Assembly (NCBI GenBank): GCA_015680685.1
Contig: MNCI01033618.1
Span: forward strand, 1-21,196
DNA: 21,196 nt
Direction: 5' to 3'
Origin: Gnetum montanum
Lineage: Eukaryota; Streptophyta; Gnetopsida; Gnetales; Gnetaceae
Below are positions 1-9,538 of this stretch, one piece after another. The position numbers and the translations under genes were made by a program. The notes under the pieces are model-generated. The model searched no databases, was not told the DNA's origin, and saw only the letters and a program-made list of their open reading frames with translations. Every line of letters starts with the position of its first letter. Position 1 is the first letter of the stretch.

Positions 1-329
1 AAGACATATGATAGACACATTGTTTGATATTATTGAGAATGTCGCTATCTTGTAATCTAAGTTGATTACCACCAAGGGTAAATTGGCAATGTTTGAAGCC
101 CAATTACAAGAAGCAAATTAAATGCATAATGAATGGAAGATAAAATCATCCAACTCCACATGTACCCAAATGATCCTATGCAATTTGTATATGCCAAATA
201 GATTTTACCAAGTTTATACTAATAAGCTAATCTAATCAATAGCAAAGCATAGGTGAAATAGAAGAAGACATTGTGAAATGCATCTTAAGTTTAGGTAGAG
301 TTGCATGCTTTGAAAAAGACCATCACTAT
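1..329 (+). pseudogene. 5' part of element X ORF3, interrupted by element A
   Basis: The + strand frame starting at base 26 encodes a Lys/Glu/Gln/Leu-rich, stop-broken segment (it begins DIIENVAIL, then a stop, and later contains GKLAMFEAQLQEA). It aligns with the ORF3 of element A around 11045-11160, where DLLYDIITN and GKFLIATAQFKEA occur in the same order and spacing. Near base 325 the frame beginning ACT runs, on paper, into the frame that resumes at 12891 after element A. It is therefore the left half of an older ORF3 split by insertion of element A. Stops are TAA, TAG and TGA. Its function is unknown; it looks like a coiled-coil region. The rest of X lies left of the window. Confidence 0.72.
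325..329 (+). repeat. Left target-site duplication of element A (ACTAT)
   Basis: The five bases before the LTR start at 330 are ACTAT; the five after the 3' LTR end at 12890 are ACTGT. Five bases is the usual Ty3/gypsy duplication length. The one difference is G/A in a CTG context, the change expected from deamination of a methylated CAG on the other strand. Confidence 0.6.
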
Positions 330-440
330 TGATGAAGCATCATTAAGACAACTACATAGACACATGCCCATTAATGCATTCCCATCAAGGTATCTTAGGA
401 TGAGTTGACATAGGTACATTGACACTGATGCAAGCATTGC

Positions 441-450
441 CTATATAAAT
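441..450 (+). promoter_or_regulatory. TATA box of the element A 5' LTR
   Basis: CTATATAAAT lies 111 bases into the LTR. The LTR at 13816 has CTATAAATA at offset 116. The conserved position makes it the likely Pol II TATA box, with transcription starting about 30 bases downstream. Confidence 0.6.
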
Positions 451-624
451 GTCTATATCCCTTGCATTTATGACACCTGTTAGTCATAGCCTAGCCAAAC
501 TCTTATAGTTTCTTTTTATATAACTTAGAATATTCTCCCTTTGAGTGACTACAACATGGATTAAATTTATTGTATGGAATTTTATTTGAGTGCATCTATA
601 CCTAGACACATTTGCATGAAGAAA

Positions 625-630
625 AATAAA
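625..630 (+). promoter_or_regulatory. Probable polyadenylation signal (AATAAA) in the 5' LTR
   Basis: AATAAA followed by TTTGAGATTTC aligns with AATAAATATGAGCTC at 14111 in the other full-length LTR, at almost the same distance from the TATA box (184 versus 179 bases). It probably marks the 3' edge of R. Confidence 0.45.
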
Positions 631-1190
631 TTTGAGATTTCTTTTATCCATTACACCACTTGGACTAACATAACTTTACTTTCTAAAAATTTACTTTACA
701 TGCAATTTACTTTCTTGATATTAAGAAATTAATATTATAGTTCACAAGAAATCTAAGTATTATTACTTCAAGCATAATATATTAACATTTGGTAATCCTA
801 GTAGTCGATACTTGGTATGCCTGGTAGTATACACTTGGTACCCATCAGTATTAATATATGTTTAGGATATGTACAAAAAGTGGAAATAAATACTCTACGT
901 TAGGATAGTTAGTTAATTTAAACATTAAACCTTTATTCATCTAATCAATTAGCAAGTAGGAAACAAATAACAAAAAACATAAAAATAAATATCTTATGCC
1001 TCAACCACACTTAACCATATGCATAGATTAACACAAGTGTGAATTGGGAAGACAATGACTCATAACTACATGATTCATCGTTTAGGAATATTGGCCACTT
1101 ATATAAATAAGTCTATGGAATTTGACTAGATCACATGTATGCACTAGTGATACATATGGTTGGACATAGAGAATGCCCACTGCCCATCAT

Positions 1191-1208
1191 TGTCACTATT
1201 GCTAGGGA
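1191..1208 (+). promoter_or_regulatory. Primer binding site, decayed tRNA-Asp type
   Basis: TGTCACTATTGCTAGGGA starts two bases after the LTR end. It matches 12 of 18 positions of the plant tRNA-Asp complement TGGCGCCGTTGCCGGGGA, the site used by Athila/Tat elements. Five of the six mismatches are C-to-T or G-to-A transitions, mostly at former CpGs. The equivalent site in element B matches 13 of 18. The site would prime minus-strand cDNA synthesis. Confidence 0.75.
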
Positions 1209-1349
1209 CTTACTTTAGCTAAGTGTGCTAAGTATTATTAAATAGTGAATCCTTATAAAGTTTTTGTAAGGAAAACATAACAAATTATGTTTCAAACAAA
1301 ATAGTAATAATAATATTCTATAAGAGCACACTTTATTAAACTCACTAAA

Positions 1350-3930
1350 ATGGCCTCTTCTCATAGGAATGATTCACCCCAGCATGTTGAAGATTCAAAT
1401 TAGTAGTATGATAGAACCAAAAGGCCTACCAGTGATAAGCCTCAATAAATGAAAGTAATCTATGCTCATCTAGATCCCTACTATCTAGATTTCACTTTCA
1501 TTCTTCATCAAGATGAATAGCTATGCTGAAGGAATATGGAGGATAACACTTTATTACCTCCTAATCAGTCTATTCTCATAATGATCATGGCCAATCTCTT
1601 GAAGTTGCCAATTGAATCATCTAGTCTAGAGTATGAGTTAACATACCATACCTCTAGAGATGATTAGCTAATAGATGCTCAGGTTAGAAAATATTGATAC
1701 ATGGAGGTAAGCTATGAAGCCTCCAAGAGTAAGAGGTGTCAAACATCATTATTTTTATAGTAAAAAAAGGAGGTCCTTGAATTTTTCCTCATGGCAATCT
1801 CAACATCAAGATTCTCTTGCTTTTAGTGAGGAAGGCACACTTTACCCATCATTGTAATCAACCTTGGAGAATAACCAAGGTGAGGAAAGGATAGAGTCTA
1901 AAACTAAGAGAACTTTAAGGCAAAGATCTCCTAGTCTTTCATCAAAATAAAAAGAACAATACAAAGAAAAGTAGAAAGAATGATCAAAGAACCATAAAAG
2001 ATAGGATAGTAAGCACCACTCTCCTAGCTCTCCATCTTCGCGATCCTCATCCTCGTCAAACTTTGATAGGAAGAACCATGACCAAGGACAAATGAGGAAT
2101 GATTGGAATTGAGATGGAGATGATCCAAAGTCTCATTGTAGTGATAGGAAAAGGGAGCATAGTCAACTACAAACGGAAGAGGAGCATCCTCAAGAACAAA
2201 AGCATAGCAAGTCACATCATTAGAGAAACAACCATGAAAGGAGCCACCGTGAATATAATGACTATGATGAACCATTACTCACTATAAGGAACATGCTTAA
2301 CATTTCAGAAGTAGTTTCAATTCCTACTAGACCTCAAAGGAATAACAGAATTAAATGGATTAAAATGAATAATATTCCTAAGTTTGAAGGAGTGTACAAT
2401 GTTGATCCACAACATCATTTATAGGGCTTTCATGATATCTATGCCTTACAAAACATTAAGGATGAGTGGTAAAATCTCAAATTATTCCCAAGAACACTCA
2501 TCAAAGAAACGAAAACTTGATACTAATCCTTGAAGTTGGAATCCATTTCTAGATAAAGTAAAATGCTGGAGCTATTCAATGATAAGTACTAGACATACTC
2601 CAAGGTGTCCTACTTGAGAAAAGAAATTCAAGGATGGAAATAAGATAATTATAAATCCTTGGATGTAGCCTTGGATAGGTATTATTCTTTCTCACAGTGA
2701 TGCCTAGGCCATGAATTTTCTCAAAGGAAGTAGCTTCACCACATAGTAAATTGACATTGAAATCAAAGTAGATAAACTCTAGGAGTCTATGCCTAAGGGA
2801 GACTCTAAAAAATGAGGGTCCATTGAATTTAAAGGCTAATTATTCAAGTGAAAAATGAAGAAGAAGAGTTTAAAAAGTAAGAAAGTGTAGAGGAATATAA
2901 TACAAACTTCTCCATTCGCAAAAGGAAGGTACACTTTTGTGATTTAGAGAAAGAGGCACCACTAGATGAATTGGTGCAAAGGAAAACCTTGTTGATTCAG
3001 AATTCTATTATAGAAATATCAGCTAAGGTGAACAAAATGTGGAACTCCTTAGATAAGAAGTTCAAAAATACTCTTAAAATTATGAAGGAGGAAATAGAAG
3101 AGCCAAATAGAAATAGACATAGAAGAAGAACAAAAGATACAAGTAGGAACTAGTATTAGCAAAAAGGTAAGGCTGAAATAGTTGATGAGGTTGTAGATTC
3201 AAAAATAGATGATGAAGGATGTGACATCTATCAATATGAACATCCCAAAGGATGTTGTCCTATAGTGTCACATCTACAAGAATCTAGGGTGAATGTGTTA
3301 AATCCAAAATTAGCAAGAAGAAAACCACCCAAGGCATTGCCTTATGCACAAGGTAATTATTGACAAAAGTTCCACTCACCACAATCTTATTGAAGTGAAG
3401 CATCACCTTAACCTTAGAAGTAGTATTAACAATGGAAAATCCCACAATTATGGGGGATGTCACCACCATGATAGTAATATCCTTACCAACATCCAAACGT
3501 ATATGTCCAAAAACTCATATCTCCTCATGGCTATCTAATCCACACTCCTTTCTCTCATCACTACTATTCCTTAGAATATTATAGAACACCTACTTAATGA
3601 ATTGAGACTTCTTTCACTTATGCTCCTCTATATCCACTAACTCATCCTACATCCTCTAATAATACTCCCTTATTACCCACATCACCTATGCAAGGGAAAA
3701 TTCCACCGCAACCTCAACAATGGAATGCAACGAGGGCAATGAAATTACAACTGGATGATCATCTAAGTGATTCTGAGCAGAAGCCTCAAAAGAGGGCTTT
3801 CTTCAAATCCAAAAATCCCCCTAAATCCTTGTAGACATTTAAGATTGCTAACCCTACATTCATTGCTTCTAAATATACAATTGAGTAGCCTTCAAATAAA
3901 AAATCCCCAAATGTTCATATTGTCATGTTG
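1350..3930 (+). pseudogene. gag: gag-like region of element A, broken
   Basis: The probable start is the ATG at 1350 (MASSHRND), 140 bases after the PBS; the region then accumulates many stops and frameshifts. In order: a leader containing YAHLDPYYLDFTFILHQDE (about 1465-1520), also found in element B; a Ser-rich tract followed by an Arg/His/Glu/Asp-rich low-complexity stretch (about 2010-2270); then a capsid-like region with NNIPKFEGVY and NLKLFPRTLIKET (about 2365-2510) and an LELFNDKY box (about 2570), in the style of plant retrotransposon gag domains. Near 3217-3285 a conserved Cys/His segment precedes a Pro/Gln/Tyr-rich linker to the protease. I see no clear CCHC knuckle. It would have encoded the particle shell protein. 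The family call rests on position and the capsid motif. Confidence 0.7.
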
Positions 3931-4424
3931 ACTCATGAAGTAACAAATTAGATTAAGGAAGGACATATTTCTAGGAAACAACCTAATTCTATAAGTCCCC
4001 TGATTTATTTATAGATTTTAGAAAATGATCCATGTAAGGCTATACTGGACTTAGCTTCTACGGTGTACTTAATTTCTCAAGCAATGTATAAGACTTGGAA
4101 CCAGCTTTCACTCAAGAAATGCAATATTAGATTGGATCTTCCATGACTATTCTTTTGGGATTGATAGAAGATATTCTTATCACTATTTTTGGTTGCCCAT
4201 ATCTAGCATGTTTTCTGGTAATCCACATGGATAATTATAAGGGGAACTTTTCTATTATCATGGGAAGAGCTTAGCTTAGCAAAATTGATGCCAAGATGAA
4301 AATCAAAGATCTTTCCTTGAAAATATTCATGGAAAATGAATTCAAAAAAATAAATAAGAAGAAAATTCCATGCATTGCATATAGTGATACATGGTGTCAT
4401 TATGTGCAAAAGGTATGAACCATA
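3930..4424 (+). pseudogene. PR: Retropepsin-like protease domain of element A, broken
   Basis: The readable part is NDPCKAILDLASTVYLISQAMY, interrupted later by stops and frameshifts; ILDLAST (around 4042-4062) is the aspartic protease active-site loop, with catalytic Asp at 4048-4050. The element B copy reads LLDFGSSVNLIS at the same place. Here the Gly after Asp-Leu is Ala, so the D-x-G signature is damaged. The conserved downstream block (KCNIRLDL, then the I-I-M-G-like part near 4250-4270 and KFHALHI near 4365) matches B in order but in several frames. The domain would cleave the Gag-Pol polyprotein as a dimer and lies between gag and RT as in other Ty3/gypsy elements. Confidence 0.72.
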
Positions 4425-5720
4425 AAAAGTACATCCATCATAACATTCAAGAAGTATGTCGAAACATCAAGTGTTCAAAGGTGTCTATATGTAGCAATCA
4501 TAAAATAGAAAGGTACCTAGTGGCTAACAATAGATGATAGCACTCCTTTAATAATATTAATGGAACCAGTGAATCTCCTCATAAGTGCTTATATTGATAA
4601 CATGGATGAAATGGAGTAGATTCATAACCAACTCTTCCACAAGGAAGCAAAAATGAAATGGGAAGAGTTGAAAATCCTTAATCATTTTAAGCAAGAGCCC
4701 CTTGAACTCTAGACATTAATAGAAGCATTAGAATGTGTTTTTCTTGATAATGTTAAGCTAGTAATTATCAATATCAATCTTACCAAAGAATAGAAAAAGA
4801 ATCTACTACAAGTTGTAAATAAATGACCAATAGCTTTTACCTGGTCATATCATGAGTTAACTAGAATAGATCCATGCATATGCTAGTATCAGATCTATAT
4901 GGATTCCTCTATGAAGCTAATAGGATCTTTATAGAGTAGATTGAATCCAAAGCTTAAGCAAGTTATTTAAGATGAAGTGGAACAACTTCTTGAGCATGAT
5001 TCATCTATTCTATAGCAAACAATGAGTGTGTGATCCCACTCATTATTGTGCTAAGAAAAGGAAGAAAATAGAGAGCCTATATAGAATTTAGGCTATTAAA
5101 TATGTCTACATTCAAAGATCATTTTCCATTTTCATTTGTGGACTAAGTAGTTGATACACTTGCAAGATAATTACTACAATTTTTTAGATGATTATAGTGA
5201 TTATAACCAAATTCAAATCACACTAGAAAACTAGGTGAAGACAACTTTTACAAGTTCCTATGGAACTTTTACATATAAAAAGATGCCTTTTGGTCTTGTA
5301 ATGCTCATGCAACTTTCCAATGCTTGGTACTTAGCATCTTCTAGCAATAAATTGGTAGTGGTGTGGAAGTCTTCATGGATGACTTTTTCACCTATGATAC
5401 CACCTTTGAATAAGCATTGAACCATCTAGAGCAGTTGCTAAAACAATGTGTGAAAACAAACCTATGGCTCAACTCACAAAAGAGCCACTTGATGATCAAA
5501 GATGGCATTATCTTAGGGCACCATATTTTAGAAAAATGGATTGAGGTGGAGTCAGAAAAAATAATTGTCATCCAAGAAATAACCAAGCAACTTCAAACAG
5601 TAAAAGATGTGAGGTCATTCCTTAGCCATACTAGTTACTATCGGCACTTCATTGAGAATTTCTCTAAGATCTTCAAGCCACTAGTAGAGCTAAAAATGAA
5701 AGATGTAGTCTTTGAATAGA
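4425..5720 (+). pseudogene. RT: Reverse transcriptase domain of element A, broken but with F-M-D-D preserved
   Basis: The fingers-palm core is recognisable: an I-D-P-x-x-C motif near 4868, LNPKLKQ near 4945, TFKDHFPFSF near 5110, motif A NFLDDYSDYNQIQI with catalytic Asp at 5187-5189 (the usual Gly after it is Asp), KTTFTSSYGTFTYKKMPFGL at 5238-5297, and the catalytic FMDD at 5372-5383. One T appears to be missing near 5295 compared with element B (GGTCTTGTAATGC), which moves the FMDD motif out of the frame of motif A. The thumb/connection follows in the frame from 5417 (KSHLMIKDGIILGHHI, then RSFLSHTSYYRHFIENFSKI) to a TAG at 5717, where B has TGG. The enzyme would copy element RNA into cDNA. 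Confidence 0.88.
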
Positions 5721-6180
5721 TCAAGGAATGCAAACAAGCATTCCAGTGATTAAAGTAAAAGCTTATAGAAACTCTAGTTCTACATGTTCCAGATTGGTCT
5801 AGGCCATTCCACATAATGACAGATGCATCTAACCATGTGTTGGAAGTGGTGCTTACACAAATTGATGATTAGAAACATCCATACTATATCCATCGTGCAA
5901 GCAAAAGAATTGTGGATGCACAACTTAACTACACCATCATGAAGAAAGAACTCATGAAAGCGATGTATGCCTTGGAAAAATTTACGCACTATGTACTTGG
6001 ATATTCCATTTTTGTGCACATTGACCATAGTTCAATTTCTTTGTTAATGAACAAGCCAATGATTAATTCCTTTGTTATAAGGTGACTAGTGATTTTGTAG
6101 GAATTTGACCTTCCCATGGTGGATAGGAAAGGAACCAAGAACATAGTTGCTAATTATTTGTCTTGGTGAAGATGGGATAG
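5721..6180 (+). pseudogene. RH: RNase H domain of element A, broken
   Basis: The motifs IMTDASNHVLEVVLTQ (Asp at 5822-5824), YTIMKKELMKAMYALEKF (catalytic Glu about 5950) and VHIDHSSISLLMN (Asp at 6023-6025) are the catalytic residues of the Ty3/gypsy RNase H and remain present. Stops are TAG and TGA codons at former Gln and Trp positions, for example TAG at 6098 where element B has CAA. The linker to integrase, around FDLPMVDRKGTKNIVANYLSW, is conserved in both copies. It would degrade the RNA strand of the RNA-DNA hybrid. Confidence 0.85.
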
Positions 6181-7560
6181 AAAGGAGGACAAAGAACCAA
6201 TATCTAATTAATTTCTAGATGAACTCCTCATTTCTAAGTCCATTGAAGTTCAAAAACCAAAGATTACAAATTGGTATAATGAGTTTCTCTCCTATATTCT
6301 CACATAGGAGACTCCTACAAAATGGGATAATAAAAAGAAGCAATAGTTTCTTTACTAGTTCAAGTATTACATGGAGATCCAAGGTAACCTTTATAAAGTT
6401 TGTGTCGATGGCCTAATGTAGATTAGTTGCAGATCCTCCAAGATGATCTTAAAGGTCCTTGTAGGGGCCATTACATAGGATGAAGAATGGCTATAAAGAT
6501 CATCATGACAAGATATTTTTAGCCAATGATTTTTAGAGATGCTCACCATTTCTCCTATTCATGCAAGTAATGTTAACAACATGGAGGAATGACTGTATCA
6601 ATGGAAGTACCAAAATAGTAAATCCAACCACTGAAACCTTTTAATCATTGGGGCATTTACTTCATGGGATCCACCACTCCCATGTGAAATGGGAAGGCCT
6701 ACATCATAGTTGCTATTGACTACTACATCAAATGAGCAAAAGCTATAGCCATATATAACTATACATTTATAATTATAGCTCAGTTTGTATAACAACAAGT
6801 GATAAATAGGTTTGGTATGCCTATAGCACTCATTTCAAATAATGAAACATATTTTATAGGATCTACTTTTGGAAATTAATGCAATGCTTGGAGGTGCAAC
6901 ATAAATTTATAATACCCTATCACCCCTAAGACAATGGTCAAGCTAAGGTCACTAATAGGGAGATCACTAGAATTCTAACATGAACTATCAGTAGATATAG
7001 GAAGTACCAAAGTACCAAATTTTACAATGCTCTTTGGGCCTATCATTCAACCTAGAAGCTTACTATAGGCTACTCTCCCATGAGTTAGTATACAAAAAGT
7101 TACCCAAACTTCTAATCCAAGCTGAACTTTGTACACTAATAATGGCCTATGAGCTTGACCTACACCTTAGCCCTAAAAGAATATCTTATGATACAAAATG
7201 TGCTAGATGAGAATCGAAGAATATCCCTAATGATGAATGAAGTTCCTAAGGCACACAACAAACAATATCATGATGCATAAATAAGAAAAGTTACATTCCA
7301 ACTTCGAGATAAAATTCTTTATTAGAATCCCATGCATGTGCCACAACACATTAAGTTCCAAATGTTATGGGAAGGACCTTCAATAATCCATTCAACTTTT
7401 TTTTCTAGGGCCATGACAATTTACCACTAGATTATCCCTTAAAAACATATGTTAACCAACATACAGTAACTTAACTCATTCTTGGAACCCCAAATAATCA
7501 ACAATACTAATACCTCTTCATAGGAATAGGCATGCTCTATTTTTTGGATCTCCTCTTATT
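6181..7560 (+). pseudogene. INT: Integrase region of element A, broken and lacking all three DDE residues
   Basis: The zinc-binding region (about 6430-6590) is badly eroded. The core runs from about 6645. WGIYFMGS has Tyr (6658-6660) at the first catalytic position. FGMPIALISNNETYF has Asn (6838-6840) for the second Asp. YHP-stop-DNGQAKVTNREI has Lys (6945-6947) for the Glu. Element B keeps D and E at the last two sites, so this assignment does not rely on memory alone. After YHSTxKLxxxYSP-like residues, the C-terminal part (7330-7400, ...KFQMLWEGPSII) is the GPY/F-type module. Integrase would insert the cDNA. The copy ends near the S-x-G-R-W-L stretch at 7570, which corresponds to SHGEDGYPY in B. 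Confidence 0.8.
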
Positions 7561-9538
7561 AACTTAGTCATGAGGGAGATGGTTATCCATCTTAACATCT
7601 TGATGAGGGTAACCAATTTTTGACCTTTCTATTTTGCAATGTTCTTTATATGTTTTCCATTTTCTTGAATATTTAATTGATTATTTTATTTATTTTCTTT
7701 TATTTTCCTCTATATTAATTTCATCTAGTCTTGTCGGAAATCTTTGATTTTGTTCATTGCTATTGTAAATTTTGGAAATTGATTTAAGAAAACTATCAAT
7801 CTTATGATTAATTAACCAAAAGGCCAAATTTTTTCCTTGGACTATGTTGTCTACTAATAATTTGTTAATTTTCTAGTGGTATCAAGTAGTAAGTTTACAA
7901 CATCCACCCATTTTATTCGTTCCATGGAAAATCAATATCCTAAAAGCATGAAGGTTCTTTTACATTACAACTAAATTAACCAATGATCTTATTACTTAAT
8001 GAACTAGGAAAGGACAAAGGGGAAATGAAAAAGGGTGTAACCTCAAGGGGATTTTATGTGTTTTCTTCTCAACTTTCTTCTTCAATTTTATGATACTCCA
8101 CTAGTATATTATCACTTCTATTATCGACCATAAAAGGAAGCATGTCTTTGCATGGTGTGGTTCCCATAAAAAAATGAATAAGAATACAAAGCACACCCCT
8201 TGGACTCAATAATGGGTTACAAGCACTAGTTATGAAGTTAGAAAGACATGTTACCCATGATTGAAGGCATCCCTTTAACTAATGTCTTCTCTACTCCCTT
8301 CTTCTTTTTTCTTCTCCTCTTAGAATGATGGTTGTCCTTTGGGGTTCTCATGAACATTTTGAAAAGGAGGAATATGTAAAGATCACTATAAATGGAATGG
8401 ACTTGGTCTAGACTTAGAACAAATCGGTATCAAATCATCTTAATTACAATTTTCACCAAAAATCTCGTGTGACCAAGATGTATATTATCTATCCACTATT
8501 TACCCTCTCTACCATTTACTGACTTTGTTTTCTACAACCTCACTATCTCATACCATGACAAATTGATACGTTTTTTTTCTAGATAACATAACCTTAGAAC
8601 AAATCCTTCCAAAGGTATGGAATTTAACTTAACACAACCATTCATCATCCTTGGTGTCAACGAACTCCTTGCGGTGAAGGTATGCAAGGGCATAATAGGC
8701 ACATACACCTACGTTGGAAATGACCCAGTTGCATTCCTTTGGTCTACCTTAAGTTAAAATCCATTACCATCAACTTCTTATGTAATCAATAATCTTGATA
8801 ACACTATCACATCTAATTTATCTTTATTTGACATTAGAACATCCTCAAAGAACTCATCCAATCCACTCTAATTACTTCCAATTAACCATACATACCCTCT
8901 TTCATGTTGTTACCATCATTCTACATCTTTTTGGCTTTCATTTTGCTTTCATTTTGTCCAAAACTACCTCAAAATTCCTCCATTTACAAGTGAAAAATAT
9001 AGCTGATAATAGCTACATTAACATAATAGGATGATTTGATGTAGCCTCATTGATACATCCATGTCGATGCAAGACAAAAAGCCTATAAATAAGCACAACA
9101 CTTACCTCATTTTTCACCATTTTTCCAAAGCTCTAGAGGAGTTTTTGACATTTTTTAGAGCCAAAGAACCTTTTAGGCACAATAACTTCTAAACTGCTTA
9201 CCCAATTTCATCCATTTTTCAATCCTTAAGCCACTTGAGGTACACTTTATGTCATGGGGGCTTCAAACCTTAGGTTTTTCATAGAAAAGTTTTTGAATTT
9301 TTCTAACTTCCCATAAATAAACTATTAAAAAATAACCATAAAGGGTTAAGATCAATGAAAAAATTTTGTTAGCTAGGAATAAAATAATACCACTAGCTTG
9401 CAATCATAAAACAAGAACTTAATGATAAAATCTTAATACCTAAATAATTAACATAACATAACCTAATGAAGGAAGGTATTCAAAGGAACAAAAGTTATGA
9501 ACTATAGAGCTAATAGTACATTATCTTTATGAATGTAG
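7561..9538 (+). other. AT-rich spacer between integrase and ORF3
   Basis: About 2 kb without a recognisable gene. It opens with a T-rich tract (about 7610-7740) like the one after integrase in element B, and contains a TATA box at 9083. The longest open stretch (8795-9034, 79 codons) has low-complexity Leu/His/Ile composition and no homologue elsewhere in the window, so I do not call it a gene. In length and place it resembles the non-coding region before the env-like gene in some Athila elements. Confidence 0.6.
9083..9091 (+). promoter_or_regulatory. Candidate internal TATA box upstream of ORF3
   Basis: CTATAAATA, followed by AGCACAACACTTAC, is a canonical plant TATA context about 450 bases before the ORF3 start. 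GATGCAAG lies just upstream, and both pieces resemble the LTR promoter near 430-450 (GATGCAAGCATTGCCTATATAAAT). This could drive a separate ORF3 transcript. No second copy is visible to confirm it, since the equivalent part of element B is outside the window. Confidence 0.35.

Larger units (their letters stand above)
330..1189 (+). repeat. 5' LTR of element A
   Basis: The 860-bp repeat starts TGATG and ends CATCA, a 5-bp terminal inverted repeat. It is matched by the 855-bp LTR at 13816-14670 and by both ends of the shortened LTR at 12549-12890. A TATA-like box lies 111 bases in and AATAAA about 184 bases after that, at nearly the same offsets as in the 13816 LTR. U3 is thus short (about 140 bases) and the part after the poly(A) signal is long (about 550 bases). 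One base after its end comes the primer binding site. Confidence 0.85.

Noticed and set aside
8795-9034. 79-codon + strand open frame in the spacer
   Set aside because: Low-complexity His/Leu/Ile/Thr peptide with no repeat elsewhere in the window and no clear context; probably chance in AT-rich DNA.
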